DNA from: Idiomarina xiamenensis 10-D-4
GTDB lineage: Bacteria; Pseudomonadota; Gammaproteobacteria; Enterobacterales; Alteromonadaceae
NCBI RefSeq assembly: GCF_000299895.1
Contig: NZ_AMRG01000006.1
Location: forward strand, 1-64,000
Length of the DNA stretch: 64,000 bases
Reading direction: 5' to 3'
Position 1 is the stretch's first letter. Every line of letters starts with the position of its first letter. A program made the translations under genes and the position numbers. A model generated the notes under the pieces. The model was not told where the DNA came from and searched no databases. It saw only the letters and a program-made list of their open reading frames with translations. Positions 36,009-45,890 of the stretch are shown piece after piece.

Positions 36009-39000
36009 TTAATGGTCTTCTAAAATACTAGCCGTACTTTGCTGTTGCTTCGGTTTTTTCGCCAAACCATACCAAGATAAGAAGTGCTTAACACCACGTT
36101 TGGTATCATTCAAAATCAAATAGAGGCAAGGCACCAGAACCAAGGTGATCACCGTTGCGAATAAAATACCAAAACCTAACGACACCGCCATCGGTATCAC
36201 CATTTTTGCTTGTAAGCTTTTTTCGGTGACCATTGGCAGTAACCCAAAGAAAGTCGTTAACGAGGTTAAGGTGATCGCTCGGAAACGACTGCAACCGGCA
36301 TCTAATACCGCCCGCCGCAGTTCTTCGCCACGTTCTTTAGCTTGGTTGACATAGTCCACCATCACCAAACTGTCGTTAACCACCACCCCCGCTAACGCGA
36401 TGATCCCAAAGAAGCTCAAAATACTGACCGGAATACCCAGTATCCAGTGCCCCAAAATGGCGCCAATGACACCAAATGGAATCACCGACATGATGATCAG
36501 CGGTTGGCTGTATGAGCGCAACGGAATCGCCATCAGCGCGTAAATCGCGATCAAGGCAAATAAGCCTCCCCAGACCAACGAGGTTTGCGCTTCCGCCTCG
36601 TCTTGCGACGCACCGCTCAACTGCGCCGAAACGCTAGGATGCTTAGCCACGATGGCGGGGATAGTTTTGCTGTAAACTTCGCCCACAATGCGACCGGGCT
36701 CAACTCGGCTTTTATCGACTCGGGCACGCACATTGACCGAGCGCACGCCGTCAATACGCTTAATGCTGCTGTAACCCCGACCAAATTCAATATCGGCGAG
36801 TTCGGTAAACGGGATCTCGGCACCATCGGCAGTGCGCAGACGCATCTCTTCGAGGTTACCGACCGAACGCCTTTGTTCTTCTGGGTAACGCACCATCACT
36901 TTGACTTCTTCGTCGCCACGTTGAATACGCTGCGCCTCGGCACCGTAAAACGCGTAACGCACTTGTGAAGCCAATTCACTGAGGTTGATCCCCATGGCGT
37001 TCGCTAACGGTTTCAATTCAAGCACGATCTCTTCTTTACCTTCACCAAAGGTATCTTCGATATCGAACACGCCGTCGTATTTGGCTAACGCTTGTTTCAA
37101 GTCGTCGGCCGCTGCTGACAGTGCGGTTAAGTCTTCACCAATAAGCTGAAACTCGAGATCATAGTTAGACCCACCGCTCATGCTACCGGAGAAGTTCATG
37201 GTCTTCACCGCCGCCAACTCTGGCACCAACTCGCGCCAGCGATTGACGATTTGGAAACCATCGATTTGTCGGTCCTCACCCTTTTTCAGTTCCGCAAAAA
37301 CCTCACCGCTGTCGGTCCCATCTAGCCATATATTGGTATGTCGCAGAACCCCGTCGCCCTCTTCTTTCTCAATCTGTTGATCAACCTCAGCGAGTGCTTT
37401 TTGCACCGCACTCAAGGCCTCGATAGTACGTGCCTCGTTGGTGCCCGGCTGCATTTCTACGGTCGCTTGAATAAAGTCGCTAGGTAGGTCTGGAAAGAAC
37501 ACCGAACGTACGGCACCGCCAGCAACCAGTCCAGCCATCACAAATAACAGACCAACGAAAGTTGCCATGGTGGCATAACGGTAGTGCAGGCAGCGCTTTA
37601 AAAACGGTCGATAAAGATTATCGATAAAATACTTCACACCATCGGCAAAACGATTGCGGATACGTTGGAAGCCATTGGCTTTTTCACCGTCATTTTTGGA
37701 ATACTTCATGTGCGCAATGTGTGCGGGCAAAATTAACTTAGATTCGATAAGCGAAAAACCTAAGCAAAGAATGACCACCCACGCAATTGAGTTCCAAAAC
37801 GCGCTCATGCCGCCATCAACTAGCAACATTGGCACAAACGCCACCATCGTCGTGAGTACCCCAAAGGTGGCTGGCATCGCCACTTTCTTAGCACCGCGAA
37901 TGACATTGTCGGTAGACTTACCGTGTTCTTCGATTTCGCTATAGGCGCTCTCACCGATGACGATGGCATCGTCGACCACGATCCCCAACACCAGAATGAA
38001 GCCAAATAACGAGATCATGTTGATCGACAGGCTACCAAAGGCCTCCATTGGCATCAGCATAATGGTGCCCAAGAAGCACACCGGAATACCTAACATAACC
38101 CAAAACGCCAAACGTAACTGTAAGAACAACGACAACAGCAAGAACACCAAAATACCGCCGCTGATCATGTTGTTCATCATTAAGTCGATGCGGCCTTGCA
38201 GATAGTACGAACTGTCTCCCCATGCCGCCAACTTAACCGAGCTAGGCAGCTGCTCATTTTTAGCCGCGACGTAATCCTTCACTTTTTGCGCAATCGTCAG
38301 ATCGTTTTGTTCACCTACCGAATCGACTCGAATGAAAGTCGCCGGTTTGCCGTCGAAGCGAGTATAGGCATCGGTTTCGACAAAGCCATCGTTAACCGTG
38401 GCAATCTCACCCAAGGTCAAGCGAGTACCATCAGGCCGGTTGATCAAGACAATGTTTTCAAATTCTTCGCCAACATAAGCTTGGTTATTAGCACGTAGCA
38501 GAATATCGCCATTAGGTGTACGAATCGAACCACCAGCGACGTCTATCGACGTACCGCGAACGGCGTTAACGACATCACTAAACGTCAGTCCATAGCGCTC
38601 AAGGTTATGCTGTGAGATTTCAATCGACATCTCGTAGTCGCGGGCGCCAACCACTTCCACTCGCGTAATGCCGCTTTTTGACTTCAGCTCATCACGCACA
38701 TTTTTCGCTAATTCTTTACGCTCTCGTTCGGACAAGTCGCCGTAAACGCTCATCCAAATAATCTGTCGCTGCGGCCTAACCCGATAAATATTTGGCGTTT
38801 CAATTTGCTCAGGGAAGCTAGGAATGGCATCGACCCGCATCTTAACTTCATCCAGCACCACTTGCGGATCGTAGTCTTGTTCCACTTCAATTTGGATGGT
38901 GGCAAGCCCTTCGTTGGAAGTCGATACGGTTTCCTTAATGCCGTCCACATCCTCAATGGCATCTTCGATACGAATCACCACACCTTGCTCGACTTCTTGC

Positions 39001-39182
39001 GGAGCCGCACCAGGAAAGGGAACTTGAATCGAGATCATGTTGAACTCGAAATCGGGGAACATTTGCTTACGAATCGAAAACGACGAGACTAAGCCACCGA
39101 CCAAAATTAGAATCATCAACAGGTTGGCCGCTACCGAGTTGCGCGCGAACCAAGCGATTAGACCTTTTTCTTGTTGTTGCAT
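36009..39182 (-). CDS. RND-family efflux permease
   Basis: A 1057-residue inner-membrane proton-driven pump of the HAE/AcrB-like resistance-nodulation-division superfamily. The N-terminal helix (WFARNSVAANLLMILILVGG) is of the type found in HAE2/MdtBC-like and swarming-motility transporters. The proton-relay acidic pair is in LGIVVDDAIVIGES (helix 4). Large periplasmic loops follow helices 1 and 7, and VNDSLVMVDYVNQA lies in helix 10. It starts 5 bases after the adaptor stop, with AAGGAG as ribosome site. No TolC-type channel is encoded here. The substrate is unknown. Confidence 0.95.
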   Translation of the reverse strand: MQQQEKGLIAWFARNSVAANLLMILILVGGLVSSFSIRKQMFPDFEFNMISIQVPFPGAAPQEVEQGVVIRIEDAIEDVDGIKETVSTSNEGLATIQIEVEQDYDPQVVLDEVKMRVDAIPSFPEQIETPNIYRVRPQRQIIWMSVYGDLSERERKELAKNVRDELKSKSGITRVEVVGARDYEMSIEISQHNLERYGLTFSDVVNAVRGTSIDVAGGSIRTPNGDILLRANNQAYVGEEFENIVLINRPDGTRLTLGEIATVNDGFVETDAYTRFDGKPATFIRVDSVGEQNDLTIAQKVKDYVAAKNEQLPSSVKLAAWGDSSYYLQGRIDLMMNNMISGGILVFLLLSLFLQLRLAFWVMLGIPVCFLGTIMLMPMEAFGSLSINMISLFGFILVLGIVVDDAIVIGESAYSEIEEHGKSTDNVIRGAKKVAMPATFGVLTTMVAFVPMLLVDGGMSAFWNSIAWVVILCLGFSLIESKLILPAHIAHMKYSKNDGEKANGFQRIRNRFADGVKYFIDNLYRPFLKRCLHYRYATMATFVGLLFVMAGLVAGGAVRSVFFPDLPSDFIQATVEMQPGTNEARTIEALSAVQKALAEVDQQIEKEEGDGVLRHTNIWLDGTDSGEVFAELKKGEDRQIDGFQIVNRWRELVPELAAVKTMNFSGSMSGGSNYDLEFQLIGEDLTALSAAADDLKQALAKYDGVFDIEDTFGEGKEEIVLELKPLANAMGINLSELASQVRYAFYGAEAQRIQRGDEEVKVMVRYPEEQRRSVGNLEEMRLRTADGAEIPFTELADIEFGRGYSSIKRIDGVRSVNVRARVDKSRVEPGRIVGEVYSKTIPAIVAKHPSVSAQLSGASQDEAEAQTSLVWGGLFALIAIYALMAIPLRSYSQPLIIMSVIPFGVIGAILGHWILGIPVSILSFFGIIALAGVVVNDSLVMVDYVNQAKERGEELRRAVLDAGCSRFRAITLTSLTTFFGLLPMVTEKSLQAKMVIPMAVSLGFGILFATVITLVLVPCLYLILNDTKRGVKHFLSWYGLAKKPKQQQSTASILEDH

Positions 39183-39187
39183 AACGA

Positions 39188-40414
39188 CTACTCCTTGGCA
39201 GCAGTCAAGGCGCTGCTGTCAGCTTCATCGTCTTTATCGGCGCCAGTATCTGGCACAGGATCACCGGATAAGCGTACTTTCATTCCCGGTAACGGATTCG
39301 CCAGTTGGGTTAACACCACTTTGTCGCCAGCTTGTAAGCCTTTTTCGATGTATATTGTATTACCCTCGCGCCGCGCCAGCTGCACGTCGCGCAATTCTAG
39401 CGCACGCTCGTCACCCACTACCCAGACTTGACCTGAACCGGTCAACGCATAGCGAGGTAAGCGAAACACTCCATTGGCCATTTTGCCACCCACTTCGGCC
39501 TGCACAAAATGACCAAACCGTAACGCTGGCGTATCGCTTTCCGGGTTGTTCAAATGATACGGGTCTTGTACTTCGGCAACGCCATAAATGACACGGCTAG
39601 ACGAATCCAGTACACCCTCACTACGCACTAACCGTGCCTGCCACTGTACCGCCTTACCGGCGACTTCTGATTGCAGCTGAACTAGCGGTTGCTGGTCGCT
39701 GTCGACGTTCATTTTGGGCATATCAATGTAGGCTAGATCACGGTCACCCAAGGGCAAGCGTATCTCAGCCACGTCGGTGCCGTAGAGCACGGCAACACTG
39801 GAACCGACGCCCAAGAACTGGCCGATGTCGACGGCTTTGCTGCGTAAAATACCGGCAAAGGGTGCGCGAATGGTGGTCCGCTCTAAGTCACGTTTAGCCT
39901 TGGCCAAGCGAGCTTCGGCAGACTCCAACGCCGCTGCCGCGCTAGCCAATTGTGGCTTACGCAAACCCAAATCTGGAATTTCGCCACTTTCGATGGCCGC
40001 CCATTCCTCTTTCGCCACTTGCGCGCGAGCGCGTTCTTCGGCTAGGTTGCTCTGTGCTTGTAGTAAATCGGCGCGGGCTTGCTGCAACGCGGCTTGATAA
40101 TCGGACGGGTCCAGTTGAATCAACATGTCGCCTTCAGCGAATACGCCACCGGCAACAAATTGTTCGGCGATTTTAGTCACTTTACCGCTAACCTCGGTGA
40201 CTAATTCGGTAGCAAACTTGGGTTTCACTTCGCCCTGCGAGTTGACACTGAACTGCACATTCTCGGGTTGAACTTCTTGTACCTCCACCAATACCGCTTG
40301 TCGTTCGGCACTGACTTGTTCGGGTGGTGTGCGCATCGATGACAACACCACCATCAACACGATGGATAAGATAATTATTAGAATGGGTAACCAAACGCGT
40401 TTTTTCTTTAGCAT
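39188..40414 (-). CDS. HlyD/AcrA-type periplasmic adaptor of the RND pump
   Basis: A 408-residue membrane fusion protein with an N-terminal anchor helix (about 7-27), a lipoyl-like half (GEVKPKFATELVTEVSGKVTKI), a coiled-coil hairpin rich in Ala/Glu/Gln (about 105-180), the second lipoyl half (RAPFAGILRSKAVDIGQFLGVGS) and beta-barrel domains. It joins the permease to an outer membrane channel. The start at 40414 is chosen for AGGA upstream; a TTG ten codons earlier is open. It is the first gene of the pump operon. Confidence 0.94.
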   Translation of the reverse strand: MLKKKRVWLPILIIILSIVLMVVLSSMRTPPEQVSAERQAVLVEVQEVQPENVQFSVNSQGEVKPKFATELVTEVSGKVTKIAEQFVAGGVFAEGDMLIQLDPSDYQAALQQARADLLQAQSNLAEERARAQVAKEEWAAIESGEIPDLGLRKPQLASAAAALESAEARLAKAKRDLERTTIRAPFAGILRSKAVDIGQFLGVGSSVAVLYGTDVAEIRLPLGDRDLAYIDMPKMNVDSDQQPLVQLQSEVAGKAVQWQARLVRSEGVLDSSSRVIYGVAEVQDPYHLNNPESDTPALRFGHFVQAEVGGKMANGVFRLPRYALTGSGQVWVVGDERALELRDVQLARREGNTIYIEKGLQAGDKVVLTQLANPLPGMKVRLSGDPVPDTGADKDDEADSSALTAAKE

Positions 40415-40545
40415 AAAAGCGATTTCCTGCGACTTTTTAAGCAACCAAAGCGGTGCCTGTTAACATTAACTAAACCTATTATCGGCAAAAAAACCGTAAA
40501 AGCGTTAGCGTTGATCTGTGAGCAATTGTTATTTAACCGCTAAAG

Positions 40546-40564
40546 TTGTAACTTCGTGTTACAA
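40546..40564. promoter_or_regulatory. Inverted repeat between RND operon and patatin gene
   Basis: TTGTAAC and GTTACAA form perfect 7-base arms around TTCGT. It lies in the 238-base divergent region between the RND adaptor start (40414, minus) and the patatin gene (40653, plus), the expected place for a TetR-type operator. No regulator gene is adjacent. Confidence 0.4.
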
Positions 40565-40652
40565 ACACCACTGTATTTAGGATAACAAGAACTTAACAGT
40601 GTATGAATAACAGTCCGTCGTTGTCATTCGGCGCTTAAGTTTGAGGTGATCA

Positions 40653-41819
40653 ATGAAGTTTCCGCAACACGCCGATACCGCTTTGGTACTGACTGGCGGT
40701 GGCGCCCGCGCCGCTTACCAAGTTGGTGTTTTGCGTGGTATTGCCGATATGGTTCCACGCAATTACAGCGTCCCTTTTCCGATTTTATGTGGCACCTCGG
40801 CGGGCGCGGTAAATGCAACCTCATTGGCTTGCTATGCATCGTGCTTCCACTTGGGCGTAAAAAAATTGGAATGGGTATGGAAAAACTTTCGTACCGACCA
40901 AGTTTATCAAAGCGGTTACTGGCAAGTGTGGCGTCATGTATTGACGCGTTTTGCCCGAATTCTGCAATCGGAGCAAGCCAGCTCCGGACCCTCAAGCTTG
41001 CTTAATAATCAACCATTACGCCAATTGCTGCACAAAGTGTACGACTTTAAACGCATCGATAACAATATTCACGGCGGCCACTTGCGCGCCATTTCGGTCA
41101 CCGCCAGTTGTTATGACGACGGTAAATCGGTGTCATTCTATCAAGCCAATGACGATATTGAGCCGTGGTTCCGAGCTAAACGTCTAGGTCAGCGGGTCTC
41201 ACTCAACAGCGAATATCTCATGGCATCGGCGGCAATCCCGTTGGTGTTTCCTTCGGTACGCATTCAACGGCGTTATTACGGCGACGGTTCGGTGCACCAA
41301 TTAGCACCGTTAAGCCCAGCAGTACATTTAGGTGCACGGCGAATTTTAGTTATCGGCGTCGAACAACCCAAATTAGATAAGCCGCGACAACGCCAGCGGC
41401 ATCCGCGCACCGCAGAAATAGCCGGACATTTATTAGATACCATTTTTGCGGACACGCTAAATTCCGACGTTGAGCGCTTGAAACGTGTTAACGATACCGT
41501 CGACTTTTTGGATAAGCACAAAATTGCGCATCCAGATTTGCGTCACATCGATACCATGATCATTAACCCCAGTGCCGATTTCAATGCCATCGCGCGACGC
41601 CATTACGAGCGCTTACCACGCGCCGTGCGTAGCTTACTAAGAACGCTTGGGGTTAACGCTGATTCCGATTCGAGTTTAATGAGCTACCTGTTATTTGAAG
41701 CCGAGTTTTGTCGCGAACTGATGGACATGGGCTACCGTGATGCGCGCGACCGTAGCCATAGTTTACGTCAGTTTTTACAGCTACCCGGCGCGCACCAGCA
41801 ACGCTCATTAACCCGCTAA
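40653..41819 (+). CDS. Patatin-like phospholipase
   Basis: A 388-residue cytosolic or membrane-associated lipid acyl hydrolase. The patatin domain (about 8-225) has the oxyanion loop LTGGGARAAYQVG, the nucleophile Ser49 in GTSAG and the catalytic Asp near 210 in DGSVHQ. The C-terminal part (225-388) is helical and Arg-rich (RRHYERLPRAVRSLLRTLG). Related bacterial proteins turn over phospholipids. It starts with ATG after a GAGGTG ribosome site. Its 3' end overlaps the convergent antiporter gene by 12 bases. Confidence 0.93.
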   Translation: MKFPQHADTALVLTGGGARAAYQVGVLRGIADMVPRNYSVPFPILCGTSAGAVNATSLACYASCFHLGVKKLEWVWKNFRTDQVYQSGYWQVWRHVLTRFARILQSEQASSGPSSLLNNQPLRQLLHKVYDFKRIDNNIHGGHLRAISVTASCYDDGKSVSFYQANDDIEPWFRAKRLGQRVSLNSEYLMASAAIPLVFPSVRIQRRYYGDGSVHQLAPLSPAVHLGARRILVIGVEQPKLDKPRQRQRHPRTAEIAGHLLDTIFADTLNSDVERLKRVNDTVDFLDKHKIAHPDLRHIDTMIINPSADFNAIARRHYERLPRAVRSLLRTLGVNADSDSSLMSYLLFEAEFCRELMDMGYRDARDRSHSLRQFLQLPGAHQQRSLTR

Positions 41820-43778
41820 CAAATACCGCTCGCATGCCTCTAGGTCTGCCGGTGTGCCGCTGATCAATAACACATCGGCGGCCGCTAACGACATATCGTG
41901 AGTCGGCGCCTCTAGCTCGATGTCCTGGCGCCTTAGCGAGCGTAATTCAACCATAAACTGGCGCAAGTTTAGCTCCTGTAAGCTTTTACCGACCGCGTAC
42001 GCGTCATCAGGCAAGCTCACCGCCTTCAGTAGGCTAAGCGATTCCGACTTGGCGCTATTGATGGCCGTCATTTCACCGGGAAAAAAGCCATGCATATCGC
42101 CATAATGATTGCGTCGTTCTTGCTCTAATCGCGCCAATACCCGACGGATGGGAACTCCACTACGGCTTAATATATGCGCAATCAGCATCAGTGCCGCTTC
42201 CAAAGTATCAGGCACAACTTGCGAAGCACCGGCTTGCTGCAATTGCGCCAGCCGTAAATCGTCGCGACTACGAACAATAATATCAATGTCCTCGTTCAGT
42301 TCACGCGCCAGACGAATAATACGCAGCGCATAGTCGTCATCGGCAAATGAAATCACAATACGTTTGGCACGCTCGATGCCCAACGCCTTTAAAATATCTC
42401 GCTTGCTGGCGTCGCCAAATAGCACATGAGCGCCGCCGGCCATCGCTTCTTGCACACGCAGCGGATCGTGGTCGATAGCAAAGTAGTTCAAGCCCTCGGC
42501 TTCGACAAAGCGGCTTACGGTTTGACCAACACGACCAAAGCCACAAATAATAACGTCAATAGCAGGCGCTTCGCTGGCAGCACTGGCGGTTGTCGCCTGA
42601 TTCGCCATTCGATGTGGCATCAGGCGATTCAAAATCATCGGCAAACGCTCAATCAGTAACGGCGTCAGCGCCATACCAAATACCCCAATACCGATCATCA
42701 AGGAAGCCTGAGGGCCACTCAGTAATTGATGCTTAAAAGCCAGGGCGATAATGACAAAACCGAACTCCCCCATTTGGAACAACGACAAAGCGGTCGCTAA
42801 ACTGTCGCGGGGTCGTTCATGCCCCATCCGTGTTAACGCGTAAATAACCGCGACCTTAATCAGCGCCATAACCAACAAGGCAAGGATGACCCAATGCAAT
42901 TGAGCAAAAAAATCAGGCAAACTTAACTGCATGCCGATGGTGGTAAAAAATAGCCCCATTAAAATATCGCGAAAAGGCCGAATATCGGCTTCTAGTTGAT
43001 GCTTGTACTTGCTCTCGCCCAACATCATGCCAGCTAAAAAAGCCCCCAGCGCCATCGATAAGCCAAATACGTGGGTCAGTCCGCCTGCAACCAATGCAAC
43101 GAGTAAGGTGGTGAGTACAAACAGCTCGTCGGTACGCAAACGCGCCACTTCCCGAAATACCAGCGGTAAAACCCACTTGCCAACCGCTAATAAAATGGCA
43201 ATCACTGCTGCTGCTTTTAACAACGCCAGCATCAGCGCGTAAGCAATACCCTGCTCGCCAGCGGTTGCCGACAATAGCGGAATTAATATTAACAGTGGCA
43301 CCACGGCTAAATCTTGAAACAGCAAAATCGCCACCGATAGCTGGCCACGACGCGAATTTATTTGCGCGGTTTCGGCTAATTGCTTAATCACAACCGCGGT
43401 CGATGACAGAGCCAAGGCTCCAGCAATCGCTATAGCTGATCCCCAATCACCAACCAAAGGCATACACAACAGCATAAATAGCAGCATACAACCCAGCATT
43501 TGCGCCGAACCTAAGCCAAACACCAGCCGTCGCATGGCGATCATTTTCACCAATGAAAACTCTAGTCCCAGCGAAAACAGCAGTAACACCACGCCAAGTT
43601 CAGCGACAAAATGAAAAGCATCGGGATCGGCAATGATGCCGATGACATCCGGCCCGGCAATAATACCCGCGACCAAATAGGCTAAAATGGCCGGTAAGTG
43701 CAGACGACGAAAGCACCAAACCAACAATACGGCGATAGCAAGTAAGACCAGTAAATCGCTAAAAGTGCTGTTCAACAT
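41808..43778 (-). CDS. CPA2 family cation:proton antiporter, KefB/KefC-like
   Basis: A 656-residue inner-membrane protein. The transport domain (1-380) has about 12-13 helices with GLEFSL and ALALSSTAVV as family marks. A cytosolic RCK/TrkA-N domain (about 405-525) has the nucleotide loop GFGRVGQ, and a TrkA-C domain (about 575-655) follows. KefB/KefC homologs export potassium under electrophile stress with glutathione gating. A kefF/kefG ancillary flavoprotein is not adjacent. ATG at 43778 has GGAG only 3 bases upstream, so the start is a little uncertain; TTG at 43787 is open. Confidence 0.92.
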   Translation of the reverse strand: MLNSTFSDLLVLLAIAVLLVWCFRRLHLPAILAYLVAGIIAGPDVIGIIADPDAFHFVAELGVVLLLFSLGLEFSLVKMIAMRRLVFGLGSAQMLGCMLLFMLLCMPLVGDWGSAIAIAGALALSSTAVVIKQLAETAQINSRRGQLSVAILLFQDLAVVPLLILIPLLSATAGEQGIAYALMLALLKAAAVIAILLAVGKWVLPLVFREVARLRTDELFVLTTLLVALVAGGLTHVFGLSMALGAFLAGMMLGESKYKHQLEADIRPFRDILMGLFFTTIGMQLSLPDFFAQLHWVILALLVMALIKVAVIYALTRMGHERPRDSLATALSLFQMGEFGFVIIALAFKHQLLSGPQASLMIGIGVFGMALTPLLIERLPMILNRLMPHRMANQATTASAASEAPAIDVIICGFGRVGQTVSRFVEAEGLNYFAIDHDPLRVQEAMAGGAHVLFGDASKRDILKALGIERAKRIVISFADDDYALRIIRLARELNEDIDIIVRSRDDLRLAQLQQAGASQVVPDTLEAALMLIAHILSRSGVPIRRVLARLEQERRNHYGDMHGFFPGEMTAINSAKSESLSLLKAVSLPDDAYAVGKSLQELNLRQFMVELRSLRRQDIELEAPTHDMSLAAADVLLISGTPADLEACERYLLAG

Positions 43779-43920
43779 AGACTCCAAAAGCGCATAATAA
43801 AGCTACCTTAACAGTTGTTTTTAAAGCGGCAAATGATGACCGTCAAAATTTCATCGGCAATTCGTCCTCCTCGCTTTCAAAGAAAAGCAACTAACTGTAA
43901 AAAAAGAACTTTTTAAACAG

Positions 43921-43936
43921 TGGCAAGATTTTTGCT
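43921..43936 (+). promoter_or_regulatory. Sigma-54 promoter of the diguanylate cyclase gene
   Basis: TGGCAAGATTTTTGCT matches the sigma-54 consensus TGGCAYRNNNNTTGCW at every fixed position except Y, with GG and GC ten bases apart. It lies 43 bases upstream of the cyclase start, giving a leader of about 30 bases. No enhancer-binding regulator lies nearby. Confidence 0.7.
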
Positions 43937-43978
43937 TAAAGTGACGTATAAAAATTAACAAGCGGCAGTTCATTACCG

Positions 43979-44920
43979 ATGAATATGAATAAGCTAACGA
44001 TTTTGCGTGACAAACCGAAGACGGTAGTAGCACAAGAGTCTTTAATGAGTGTGCTGTCTTGTAGTCAACACGTACAAGAACACAGTGATAACCTTTTGCA
44101 AATTTTGCAGACTTCGTTAGATCTTGAGGTCGTGCTAGGACTCTACGCGCAATATCTACATAGCCACTTTAGCGTTGAACACTTGCTCTATTTATCTGAC
44201 GACCGTTCGCTGACATTGATTGATAATGGCAGAGCTCATCAGCAAACAGAACAACATAACGTGATGCTGTATGCCGACCGTCAATATTTGGGTCAACTAC
44301 AATATCAGTTAAACAAGCCGCTGAGCCAGCAACAGCAACAGTGGCTCGAAGGCTGCCATCAGCAACTGACGTTTCCGTTACGCAACGCACTACAATACGC
44401 CGAGTTACGGCAGCAAGCTATACGCGACCATTTAACCCAACTGGGTAACCGCAGTTTACTCGAAGAAGTGCTTAATCATTTGAGTGAACAGCAGCAGCGT
44501 CAACAGCAATCACAACACAGCGTGGTATTAATCGATTTAGATGGTTTTAAAGCCGTTAACGATCAATATGGTCATCGCGAAGGCGACGCCATTTTACGCG
44601 CCTACGCAGACCTGTTAAAACGCGTGGTGCGCAGTTGCGATCAATTATTCCGTTACGGTGGTGACGAGTTTGTGTTGTTACTCGAAAACACCTCGCTTAA
44701 CTTGGTACCACATATTTTTTCGCGCATTAAACAGCACGTTGAACGCGACCACGAGTTGGCACGCTATCAGCTAAGTTGCAGCGCTGGGGCCGTTCATATT
44801 GTTGCAAATGACAACGCTGACAGCATTTTAGAACGTGCCGACGAGCTGTTATATCAAGCGAAAGCCGAGGGTAAGAGCCGGTTACTGATCGAGCATGTCG
44901 CCGATGCGCACCTGTCATAA
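43979..44920 (+). CDS. Diguanylate cyclase (GGDEF domain)
   Basis: A 313-residue cyclase that makes cyclic di-GMP from two GTP. The N-terminal half (about 30-150) looks like a degenerate GAF or similar sensory fold without membrane helices. The C-terminal GGDEF domain (about 150-310) has DHLTQLGNRSLL, LIDLDGFKAVNDQYGH and an intact RYGGDEF active site. R-S-C-D lies five residues before GGDEF, an intact I-site for product inhibition. A sigma-54 promoter lies directly upstream, which hints at control by flagellar or nitrogen regulators. ATG at 43979 or 43985 may be used. Confidence 0.94.
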   Translation: MNMNKLTILRDKPKTVVAQESLMSVLSCSQHVQEHSDNLLQILQTSLDLEVVLGLYAQYLHSHFSVEHLLYLSDDRSLTLIDNGRAHQQTEQHNVMLYADRQYLGQLQYQLNKPLSQQQQQWLEGCHQQLTFPLRNALQYAELRQQAIRDHLTQLGNRSLLEEVLNHLSEQQQRQQQSQHSVVLIDLDGFKAVNDQYGHREGDAILRAYADLLKRVVRSCDQLFRYGGDEFVLLLENTSLNLVPHIFSRIKQHVERDHELARYQLSCSAGAVHIVANDNADSILERADELLYQAKAEGKSRLLIEHVADAHLS

Positions 44921-44958
44921 GGTGCGCTGATAGGCTGCTTACAATGCACGCAATGAGG

Positions 44959-45843
44959 TTAAACTTGCGCCCGCCGTTGTAACACCAATCCCAGACAAAT
45001 CAAGCACAAACCCAGCAAAGTCGTCATGGCTATAGGCTCATGCAAGATAAAGTAAATCAACACTAGCGATAAAAAGGGTGAGAGGAAAATCAGAGCCGAT
45101 ATTTGCGAGCTGCGCTCGGCACGGCGCATGGCGTTAAGCCATAATAAAAAGGTTACGCCCATTTCAAACAAACCGACATAAATCGCTGCGGTTAACCCAC
45201 CAACGCCGAACTGCCAGCTCGGTTGTTGCCACAGCAATACCAGTATTATCCACGGTAAACCAGCCAAAAACCCCCAAAATAAGGCGACCGTTGGCGCATC
45301 GTTATTACGCGTATTTAACAACCAGTAGGCCGCCCATAACAAGGTACTTAATAACGCCAGTCCGATACCACTGAGGTTGGTTTGCTGCCAGTCCCACTGT
45401 CCTCCTGTAGCAATTAGACACACCCCAGCGTAAGCCACCAGCAATGACAGTAACTCACGCTTACCAATGCGCTGCCCTAATATGGGTACCGCCAATAGGC
45501 TCATGGTGATGGCCCAACTGTAGTTGATCGCTTGCGCTTGTTGTGCGGGTAATTGGTCATAGGCGGCAAACAGTACCCAGTAATAACAAAATGGATTCAG
45601 TAAGCCAAAGCCCAGATAGCGCCAGTAATGACGGCTGAAGGTCTGCCACGTTTCTCGCCAGCGTTGTTGCCAGCTGATCACACAGGCAATCACCAACACC
45701 GTTGTCAGGCTAGCAATAAAGAGTAGTTGCAAGGGCTGCATGTGTCGCAACGCTAATTTAAATGCCGTCGCAACGGTCGCCCATAACAATACCGCAAGCA
45801 ATCCTAATGTTAACGCTTGGCGTTGATTTTTAACCACCTGCAA
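44959..45843 (-). CDS. DMT family (EamA) transporter
   Basis: A 294-residue, ten-helix drug/metabolite exporter with two EamA repeats. The first starts LLAVLLWATVATAFKLALRH and the second GLALLSTLLWAAYWLLN; QAINYSWAITMSLLAVPILGQR lies between them. Family members export amino acids, purines or other metabolites; the substrate is unknown. It converges with the diguanylate cyclase with a 38-base gap and lies upstream of no other gene on its strand within this pair. Confidence 0.92.
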   Translation of the reverse strand: MQVVKNQRQALTLGLLAVLLWATVATAFKLALRHMQPLQLLFIASLTTVLVIACVISWQQRWRETWQTFSRHYWRYLGFGLLNPFCYYWVLFAAYDQLPAQQAQAINYSWAITMSLLAVPILGQRIGKRELLSLLVAYAGVCLIATGGQWDWQQTNLSGIGLALLSTLLWAAYWLLNTRNNDAPTVALFWGFLAGLPWIILVLLWQQPSWQFGVGGLTAAIYVGLFEMGVTFLLWLNAMRRAERSSQISALIFLSPFLSLVLIYFILHEPIAMTTLLGLCLICLGLVLQRRAQV

Positions 45844-45890
45844 GTCTGCTGCTCCTTATCACATTGGCGACTATCGGCTTACGCCACCGT

